Assembly: GCA_030141605.1 (NCBI GenBank)
Contig: JAQGDQ010000071.1
Location: 287,605-351,604 of the forward strand
From: Tubiluchus corallicola
Taxonomy: Eukaryota; Priapulida; Priapulimorpha; Priapulimorphida; Tubiluchidae
Length of the DNA: 64,000 bases
Direction: 5' to 3'
Every line of letters begins with the position of its first letter. Position 1 is the first letter of the stretch. The notes beneath the pieces are model-generated. The model saw nothing but the letters and a program-made list of their open reading frames with translations. It was not told the DNA's origin and made no database searches. Below, in pieces: positions 57,901 through 64,000 of the stretch. The translations under genes were made by a program, and so were the position numbers.

Positions 57901-60900
57901 GTAAACTGTTAATGGCTTACAGCAGTTATCTACCTACTGTTGATTATTAATAATTAACCTATATAAGGGAAGTTCATAGTTTCAAAATAGATCTTACTCA
58001 TTTTAGATAAAAATGTTAAGCCTATTAAAACCAATTTCTTACCAATGAAACGCGTACAGAATGATTAGTTATGTTTGATACCATCTGTTAGTTCAAATTC
58101 CCGACTCCCAACGAAAGATACCAATATTTACCAAAGCCTTAAGTGTGAATAATATGTAGGCCTATTCTTCAAATAAAGCAAGACCGAGATGCCAAAACAG
58201 CATATTCCCCACATTGCTTTTATTTTGCACAGCTAATAAATACTACTATTACAGTAAGTGCTGTTTATCAGACTGACGGTTAATAGAATCAGTCGCCTAA
58301 TTGACTCAAAAACACCTAATATGGGCCGCTGCTATTCAAGTGTATAAAAAAACCTGTCAGCAATTGAACTCAAATAATTTCGGATAATTGAATAAATATT
58401 TTTTCTTCACATGCTTAAAATAAGACACTGGTGTGTAACCAAAGAGCTTTTGTTATTTTTACGCCATCTTTACATCGCTTTTGTGCTCTATAATATACAT
58501 AGAGACAAGAAACAATCATGTCAAGTCCAGGGTTCTCTGTAAGCAGGTATATTTTATCACACACTAATATGCTAGCATAGTGGTTTTGCTTTGAATCTGT
58601 CACTTGCTTGTCTGCTGTAGTTAACCTCATTGTTTCTGAAATCTAAATTTAATCACTAGCAGAGGAGTACACAGGAGAAACAAGGTCATCACCAACTGCA
58701 CTATGTGACTCAATGTTTGGTATGAAATCGTGCAGCATACATCACCAGATTTTCAACGTTTTTGTCAGTATGAGAATTTCATAAACCAACTTCTTCATGA
58801 AAAAATGAAGCAACCAACCTTGAATTTCTATAATTTTTAGTGGTAATAATCAGATTTGTGCAATTTTTATTTTATTTTTTTATTGTTTAACATATATAAA
58901 TTGGTATTCTTAAATAATTGCACATAAGAATTTTGACACGAATTTCTTTCTAAAAATTATTTAAAACCTTTGCAATGCATACTAAGGTGATAAGTAATGA
59001 CACATACTTATATAGTAGTAATGGGCTACACCCGTTGGGTAATTGAATCAGCCAGCATTATTGACACTGTGCTAGTGGTGATTATGGTAGATGAAAAATT
59101 TAAAATTTAAAATCGTACACGTGTTTTTCACCTTGATGTCGAACTTGTGATTATGAAAATTGTCTGAATTTGGACTCAATTCTTGGCATTAGCAAACCGT
59201 ATTTTTTAGAAGCATAGACCAAGTGAACACAGATGGGATTTTGGCTGTGATTTGGTCAGTTTGTTGCAGGTTGGTCAGCTACTAAAATCCAAAGAATTGA
59301 CTTTGGTCAGATTCTGACTGTTGTACGATACATAATAATAATCAAAATGTCAATACAGCATATATTTCTAACTAAAACGAACGATGGTCAGAACCTTACG
59401 AAGGTCAGAGCATTGTGGAATAGTCAGAATGTGCTGGAAATCCAACAATTGTGAAATGGCTGTATAGTGGTTGTGTGTTAGTCAATTTCTGACTAAAATG
59501 CAACTTAGTCACAATGTCATGAAAACTTTCATTGCTGGCCAAAATCCAACTATCAGAATCTGACATTGTCATGCTTTCACAACCAAATGTGCACGCTGAA
59601 AGATATGCAAGAAAAATTTCAAATTTTGCACATGAGACACTGTAAACAATGTAAAAACTGAAGTCATTATAACATAGCTTAGTAAGAACTTGCAGAATCT
59701 TAGAGAGAGGTGTACTGCCCAGGTAGATTGTAACTAAAGCTCTGTAAAAACATAGCTACCATCATATGGGCTATCATAATTACATATATAAAGTTACATT
59801 TAGGTATAGACATACCTTCCAAAAACACCTGATCCAAAGAAATAAGGACCTAGATGGTAACTATCTTAAAACAGTCCTCTCTCATATGCCTTTCGAAGCT
59901 GTCAACTGATGAAGCACTGATGGTTGATGAAGAAAGATGATTCCGTGGTTGAACAACACGATGCCAAAAGAAGTGTGATCTGATGTTGGTTCTAGCTGGT
60001 TGCACAAATAGCTTAGACTCATAACCATGAAGAACTCTCTGAGGCCTAGAAAAAAGTCTGTCTTTGTCAGACTGTCAGACAGTATTTCCACTAATTATTT
60101 TGAAGCAGTTCACAACGTCTACGCCTTTGCTTGAGAGTAGAAATTGAAATGGGATCCAAATCAATAGCAAGATGAGTCATCTATCCTGAGTATCCACCCT
60201 ATACTGGGGTGACCATACAACCGATGCATATTCCAGAATGGGTCGAACAACAGCTTTATAGAGAGGAATAATTACTGCTGCATTTCTCGATTATCACACA
60301 GCACCTAATCATGCCAATACGATGGCTTGCTTTTGCAATGATATGATTCACTTGGGAATTCCACTTGAGGTCATTAAGAAATCATTACTCACAAGTCTCT
60401 AATAGAACTTTTTTCAGCTATTGAGCTTACTAGAAGTTTATACTTGCTTGCAAAGTCTAAGAGACCTAACCACAACACGGTTATTGATGGTCTCTCCTCA
60501 ACAATTTTCGAAGTTGCGGCAGATTTGATGTGTCAACTGTTTCACTATTAAGTGAATTCCAAGGGCCCACAACACGAGAAGAGAAGAAATGAGCTCTGAT
60601 ATTAGTGCGAGTACTGCACAAATAAGTTAGAATTGTACCCACGTAAATCACATAGTGGTCTAAAAAAAATTATCACTACGCAAAATAGAACTACCACTAA
60701 TGACTCTATAACAGTTAATAAGATCTATAGTATCATGGCATTGTTCAAGAGAAAATACAGAGTCAGGCTGAATATCAGAGGCCAGACTAATACATGTCCA
60801 TTGAGGTTTTTCTAAAGCATTCTTAAGAGTAACATACTGTGGTGGCCAAACAATGCATGCATATTCCAGTATTGGCCTAACTACAGCTTTACAAAGAGGT

Positions 60901-61563
60901 ACAATAACTTTGCACTACGTGATGAAATGCAGCGTTTTATCATTCCAATGCGTCTATAGGCCTGAGAAATAATATGCTCAGTATGTGAATTCAGGTTGTT
61001 TGAGATTAATACACCTAAATCCAAAATCGCGTACATTTTTCTTCAATAGCGCCATCTCTCAGATAATAAGGTATTGCAGAATTAGAACGAATACGAAATG
61101 CGCTGCATTTACTACGTTTGAGGGGACATTAACCAGTTGTCACACCACCGCTCGATTTCAGACAGGTCAGCTTGTAAGATCTCTTGATCAGAGGAATTTC
61201 TAACTGGACGGCAAGGTTTTATATCATCAACAAAACTATAACTAAAGTATCTTCCGTGTAGAACCTACAGATTGTGATTTTCATTTAATAGTTGGTTTCA
61301 GTTTCGTAAGCCACAGAGAAGAAGCCGTCAAAGACTGTCTTAGTCTCAATTTTCGCAAGCAATTTTGCCAGCCAATAATCAACTTCCTAGACTAGAAAAA
61401 CCACGACCGAGAAAAAAGAAGTGGCGATAGACAACACTTGGAAACTATAACAAATTACAGTAAACGCTTGCTTTATGATAAAAAGACATTCAGTCACGCA
61501 TTGTCTGACTCAGTCGCTTACCTGCCCAAGTCCGCCTTCACCGCCGACGTCTTTTACTGTCAT
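45886..61563 (-). CDS. LRRC71: Leucine-rich repeat-containing protein 71 (complete, 15 exons)
   Basis: Minus-strand exons, 5' to 3': 61563-61522, 57670-57529, 56828-56664, 56162-56052, 55906-55831, 54716-54642, 54359-54291, 54078-53934, 52945-52790, 51224-51108, 50377-50329, 49511-49375, 47808-47733, 47273-47131, 45993-45886. All introns are GT-AG, the frame closes, 536 aa, near the length I recall for vertebrate LRRC71. N-terminal Lys/Ala-rich segment; FRTDFKYLC and PRVVPRT block (about 70-95); GWKV block (154-157); first LRR group about 170-310 (LENLHLRFNLI, LVQLDLACNQI, FLAVLSLASNRVGDEG) ending in FPLSHEEVLARR; a charged Lys/Arg/Ser linker (about 328-428); then a final LRR (LSSLNLSRNGITVAGM) and the C-terminal RIQELM..RNPL motif. 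No signal peptide or membrane segment. The family is linked to motile cilia in vertebrates; its biochemical role is unknown to me. The name rests on remembered family order and motifs. Confidence 0.88.
47131..47273 (-). CDS. LRRC71: LRRC71 exon 14, last LRR
   Basis: NLCLSSLNLSRNGITVAGMS, then FMGLYRLSLQ. Phase 0 out. Confidence 0.92.
47733..47808 (-). CDS. LRRC71: LRRC71 exon 13
   Basis: GEEPPQLAHPFLDYVKFRNK then TLYVV, leading into the last LRR. Phase 0 in, phase 1 out. Confidence 0.87.
48226..48706. mobile_element. P-like (THAP) transposon deletion derivative with target duplication
   Basis: Element 48234-48698 (465 bp). Ends: CAAGGACTACTATACA at the left and its exact reverse complement at the right. 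Flanks: GTCACGAG at 48226-48233 and again at 48699-48706, a perfect 8-bp target duplication. Near the right end an open frame (48648-48689) reads MPNKCGVVKCK and then runs into the terminal repeat and stops. That is the start of a THAP zinc finger (C-x4-C). P-superfamily elements have 8-bp duplications and THAP transposases, so this looks like an internally deleted copy. It sits in the LRRC71 intron between exons 13 and 12; that intron otherwise shows nothing recognisable. Confidence 0.8.
49375..49511 (-). CDS. LRRC71: LRRC71 exon 12, Ser/Arg-rich linker
   Basis: SVMKETMTQKRTDDSPSGKD to GASVPVPEPE. Basic, low-complexity linker, phase 0 out. Confidence 0.82.
50329..50377 (-). CDS. LRRC71: LRRC71 exon 11, charged linker
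   Basis: 49-base exon: EDGRKSKRQEYMGSAR, phase 0 in, phase 1 out. Short, and supported mainly by frame continuity and splice sites. Confidence 0.75.
51108..51224 (-). CDS. LRRC71: LRRC71 exon 10, charged linker
   Basis: 39 codons, phase 0: ATLKEDRLDELPRDQ to QAQSSKKR, a hydrophilic linker. Only this donor choice keeps the next exon open. Confidence 0.8.
51860..52698. mobile_element. Pogo-like DNA transposon, decayed (839 bp)
   Basis: Ends CAGTAGGCGCCACTTTGTAG (left) and, in reverse complement, CAGTAGGTGCCACTTGATAG (right), flanked by TA on both sides. On the minus strand a 110-codon frame (52521-52189) contains SRRCRYSTQLVFLVTYKG then VSERTIQNCF, resembling the N-terminal helix-turn-helix of pogo transposases. 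No DDD catalytic region is visible. In the intron between LRRC71 exons 10 and 9. Confidence 0.6.
52790..52945 (-). CDS. LRRC71: LRRC71 exon 9, LRR plus FPLSHEEV motif
   Basis: LNRFLAVLSLASNRVGDEGA, then FPLSHEEVLARRQML, a family hallmark closing the first LRR group. Confidence 0.93.
53934..54078 (-). CDS. LRRC71: LRRC71 exon 8, two LRRs
   Basis: LENLHLRFNLISDLGAERLA and LVQLDLACNQITEVG; ends in phase 0 at Arg. Confidence 0.92.
54291..54359 (-). CDS. LRRC71: LRRC71 exon 7
   Basis: TLAVEGNYIVDECWDFLIM, an LRR turn. Phase 2 at both ends. Confidence 0.87.
54529..54572. repeat. Short GA-rich microsatellite
   Basis: AG dinucleotides with interruptions, next to the 3' end of LRRC71 intron 6. Confidence 0.8.
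54642..54716 (-). CDS. LRRC71: LRRC71 exon 6
   Basis: FFDVGIDKETLETLGNAVST, first leucine-rich segment. Phase 2 at both ends. Confidence 0.87.
55831..55906 (-). CDS. LRRC71: LRRC71 exon 5, GWKV block
   Basis: GWKVDFIMMNVFKQAWNSLD then KLNSV; ends in phase 2 (donor GTGTGT). Joining directly to exon 6 gives LDKLNSVTFFDVGI, matching the family without a gap. Confidence 0.85.
56052..56162 (-). CDS. LRRC71: LRRC71 exon 4
   Basis: ETKPKTFLIKNRMDYFCPVV then GIFVK, phase 1 at both ends. Precedes the GWKV motif. Confidence 0.85.
56295..56546. repeat. Perfect 252-bp palindrome without spacer
   Basis: Two 126-base arms are exact reverse complements about a centre at 56420/56421 (CCAATA|TATTGG). As a result the same 68-residue frame reads from both strands (56328-56534 plus, 56513-56307 minus). 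A few more bases outside pair imperfectly (TATG/CATA, GTTAT/ATAAC). It lies in the intron between LRRC71 exons 3 and 4. Confidence 0.95.
56664..56828 (-). CDS. LRRC71: LRRC71 exon 3, FRTDFKYLC block
   Basis: PYMTTGKFRTDFKYLC and ERIPRVVPRTT, a family-specific N-terminal block; ends in phase 1 (donor GTTGGT). Confidence 0.88.
57529..57670 (-). CDS. LRRC71: LRRC71 exon 2
   Basis: KRSEKAKAAALAAAAAATP then RRKSSIEPLPD, ending in phase 1. It contains an in-frame ATG at 57661-57659 that could serve as an alternative start. Confidence 0.82.
58252..58622 (-). mobile_element. Second pogo-like copy, inverted and partial
   Basis: Begins TA|CAGTAAGTGCTG. In reverse complement it parallels 52400-52698: CTTGAATAGCAGCGGCCC against TTTGAATAGAAGCGGCCC, and ACATGATTGTTTCT followed by TAGAGCACAAAA in both. 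The far end is not clear. In LRRC71 intron 1. Confidence 0.55.
59236..59590. repeat. Cluster of GGTCAG/CTGAC motifs, possibly inverted
   Basis: At least eight copies of GTCAG or its reverse complement within 350 bases (GGTCAGTTTG, GGTCAGCTAC, GGTCAGATTC, GGTCAGAACC, GGTCAGAGC). The ends share TTTTGGCTGTGA-like and TTTGGTTGTGAAA-like sequence in opposite orientation. Confidence 0.35.
59850..60395 (-). mobile_element. LINE (non-LTR retrotransposon) 3' fragment 1
   Basis: Minus-strand frames, interrupted by shifts and stops, give NDLKWNSQVNHIIAKASHRI, VVRPILEYASVVWSPQY and RTNIRSHFFWHRVV, the C-terminal end of CR1/Jockey-like reverse transcriptase ORFs. 5'-truncated and decayed. Confidence 0.65.
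60480..61245 (-). mobile_element. LINE 3' fragment 2, with FVDD
   Basis: Same orientation and family as fragment 1. The minus strand gives SFVDDIKPCR (the reverse transcriptase active-site box; FVDD at 61234-61223), then LSEIERWCDNWLMSPQT, VVRPILEYACIVWPPQY and RTNIRAHFFSSRVVGPWN. Frameshifted, 5'-truncated. In LRRC71 intron 1. Confidence 0.7.
61522..61563 (-). CDS. LRRC71: LRRC71 exon 1 with start codon
   Basis: MTVKDVGGEGGLGQ, phase 0 donor GTAAGC. G at -3 gives an acceptable start context. It joins in frame to TKRMVRKRS of exon 2, 3.9 kb away. Confidence 0.75.
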
Positions 61564-63863
61564 GACAACGAAGTTTGAAGTTGAAAGAGCACTTTAAAAC
61601 TCTGATCTGTGGTGACAGCAAACAGCATGCAACGCTTTCTTGGTTTGGCCTCGATGTCTAATAACTAAGAAGTTATAACGAATAACGCCTTAATCATTCT
61701 ACCTGTGCATCTTTAAAAAGTTCTATAAATCGCACTTACCGAATTATGTAACTGATCGCTCAATCATAGGTCAGATCACTGAAGACCAGACCTAAACAGA
61801 CCACATCTCTATTGTATATATTATTTGTGAAATGTTTGTAATGTAATAATACTTATGCGCATATTTTAACTTTATCGTTCTGGTTTCTATAAACGGAATT
61901 TCGATATCAACAAACTTTAAATAAATCACATATTTGCACCTCGCGAAATGTGGAATTGAATTTTAAAATACCAAGGTTTCCAGTCGCCCATTAATTGCTT
62001 TCCCCCTTTTTTGTAAAGAGCTAAAAAGATAAAAGTTCAAAATAGTTACAAAAATAAAACTAAAACAACAAATTTCTATTTTTATCCACATTTGCGAAAC
62101 CCATGCTTCAGTACTTATTTTTATCAGCATTTGCAACAACTATAACTATTTTAACTTTTATGTGCTTATGTAATTATATATGAATATACATATTACATAA
62201 ATTATAATTTTTTATATACAACTTACTAAAGATTATTGTATTTATTTTAATTTATTATAATATATCAGCATGTTATGTAACATCATTTGATAAAATATTA
62301 GTTACTTTTTGACAAAGAAATAACACACGGTAATACTGGAAGAACTATTACTACTAGTAGAAAATTTCGCCAAATAGCTTCATACAGTAATCAATAATCT
62401 AATCGTGGTAATTACTGCAGTGTACACAAACAATAAAGCAAAATATTGGTCCATTATCCAACTTGAACTTTGAAACAAACTTTAGAGTAATAATCATTGC
62501 AGCATTTATTTAGGGCTCTTGTTTTCATTATCACCGAAAAATAAATGTATACTCTGACCTTATATAAATGTGAATGGCAATTCTTTCTTACGTTCGCAAA
62601 CTAGGAAAACCAGACACCAAACAACCTTGCAAAATACTGAACTGATGTGTCGATAAATAATATTTGTTTATTGGAAAGGGCAGCCTACACTCGCTGTGTG
62701 CTGTGAAAAATGTGACTGCTCCCAAATGCAGGTTCCTTGGAAATTCAGAGCAAGGTAATACTTTTTAAGTAAGCAGTTACCCTTATAAGATTTCACTGCA
62801 TTTTTATTCCCAAGCAAGGATATGAAGACAATTTTGTATACCTGTGCAAACTTTTGCACATTTTTTAACATGTTCATAACAGAAATGTGCTTAAGCAAAA
62901 AATCTTAAAATTTATCTAGCAATTAGATTTAAAATGCAATTTATTTTGCTTGGTTGATTACATATACGAGGGCACTTCTATTACACTCAAAATGTACAAG
63001 CTGTAAGAACCATTACAAAAATTTTGTACTCAAATTAAAAAAAATGTCAACAAAATTTAGCAATTTGTAACATTTATGTAGACTCAAAATGAATTACAAT
63101 CCAAATGATATTGATTAAGTTTGCCTGTCCATAACTGTTGTGCTGTTACATTCCTACAACGAGCAAAATTGTCAGGCAAGTCTTAATAAGTGTACAGTTA
63201 TGTACAAAAACTACAGATACAACATACATATTAACAAACAATATACGTATTAAAGCAACAAAAAAGCATCTAGACAATTTATGAAGTTACATTATTTGAT
63301 TAGACATGCAATGCATACACCTAGGTACACATGCATATCGTGTAGATTTTCTGTTCAAAATTTGATAGCAGCGCTAACATCAATTCACCCCACATTTTAT
63401 ACTAAGTAATAGCCAACAAATTAACTGGTAAGACATGAAAATGGAACCTTTTTCAAACACTTTGATCATTTCAATTCTTTATACATACACATACAGTAAC
63501 AAAACTGCCCAAGGCGTTGGGCAGATTTACGTGCACTAGTTTTCATCACACAGGTAATGTCATAACTACTGGGCATATTAGTTGAAAGAAAAACCAGATG
63601 CTTGTTTAGACTCAATCTCATTTTAACTTACTGCCGAAAATATACATTTTCTTGCCTATAAAAGTTAGCAATTGTTTCTTATATTTGAATTATTAGCTTA
63701 GAAAGTTAATTAACGGCAACCGAACACAGCTATTGCCTACGTCAGAAACTAATCACAGTTTGTGCAATGGCAGGCATCTTCTCTTGTGCGTTAAGCACGT
63801 TTGCATAAGTGTTACTGCTTAAACGGGCTATGTAATGAAAATGGGCTCTACATCATATGACAT
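61564..63863. other. Region upstream of LRRC71
   Basis: Should hold the LRRC71 promoter near 61564-61800; no TATA box or strict RFX X-box is present. From about 61830 it is very AT-rich. The 76-codon minus-strand frame at 62668-62898 shows no family signature. TTTATT (AATAAA on the minus strand) at 62668 and 62808 could serve a minus-strand gene entering from the right. Confidence 0.45.
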
Positions 63864-64000
63864 TCAGAAACTAACACTGCAGTTCATGATCATGGTTATC
63901 ACGGTACCGACTTCTATTTGTTGGCCACGCGAATGTGACAAAAAGGCGCCGTTGTCAATGTTAGTAGATTCACTGAGCAGTGTGCAGCTTTCAGAGTTTA
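63864..64000 (-). CDS. Possible last exon of an unidentified gene (partial)
   Basis: The minus strand is open for 44 codons from the window edge to TGA at 63866-63864, in a stretch less AT-rich than its surroundings, with reading such as NIDNGAFLSHSRGQQIEVG. The plus strand of the same stretch is also open from an ATG, so strand and coding status are both uncertain. No family recognised. Confidence 0.2.
   Translation of the reverse strand, partial: NSESCTLLSESTNIDNGAFLSHSRGQQIEVGTVITMIMNCSVSF

Noticed and set aside
61545-61640. RFX X-box near the LRRC71 start (GTTGTCATGACAGT and GCATGCAACG)
   Set aside because: Cilium genes often have X-boxes, but neither sequence fits both half-sites of the consensus, and one overlaps the start codon.

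Overview
This is nuclear DNA from an animal. It is AT-rich, with long introns that follow GT-AG splice rules and three split genes that belong to animal families. Introns and intergenic DNA carry many decayed DNA transposons, LINE fragments, tRNA-like and 5S-like short elements and microsatellites. A furin-type convertase, a peroxidasin-like haem peroxidase and the cilium-associated LRRC71 point to a ciliated, probably marine, non-vertebrate animal. I cannot name the species or phylum from sequence alone. || Layout. (1) Bases 1-8979, plus strand: the last 11 exons of an animal haem peroxidase. The 5' part lies outside the window; 515 codons are visible, including the distal and proximal haem histidines and the catalytic Arg and Glu. 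(2) Bases 9168-11040: intergenic, no convincing gene. (3) Bases 11046-43224, plus strand: a complete furin-like proprotein convertase with 14 shared exons and two alternative last exons. Both last exons encode the end of the P domain. One (40470-40990) adds a long basic soluble tail, giving 741 aa. The other (43031-43224) adds a short tail ending in a hydrophobic segment, giving 632 aa. A 27-base in-frame candidate microexon lies just before the RRGD motif of the P domain. One intron is GC-AG. (4) Bases 45886-61563, minus strand: a complete 15-exon, 536-aa LRRC71 gene, tail to tail with the convertase. (5) Bases 61564-64000: upstream of LRRC71, with no clear gene except a weak exon-like open frame at the right edge. 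|| The genes do not form a pathway together. The convertase is a secretory-pathway processing protease, the peroxidase is probably a secreted or matrix enzyme, and LRRC71 is a cytoplasmic/ciliary protein. || The non-coding part is rich in structure: an uninterrupted 252-bp perfect palindrome; a 465-bp P-like (THAP) deletion derivative with 16-bp terminal repeats and a perfect 8-bp target duplication; two copies of a pogo-like element; a hAT-like MITE; two other long inverted-repeat MITEs; two LINE 3' fragments in tandem; and at least two fold-back structures whose arms are degenerate 15-16-bp tandem repeats of unrelated sequence. All gene models were assembled by eye from reading frame, splice-site and family-motif agreement. 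No search or transcript data were used.
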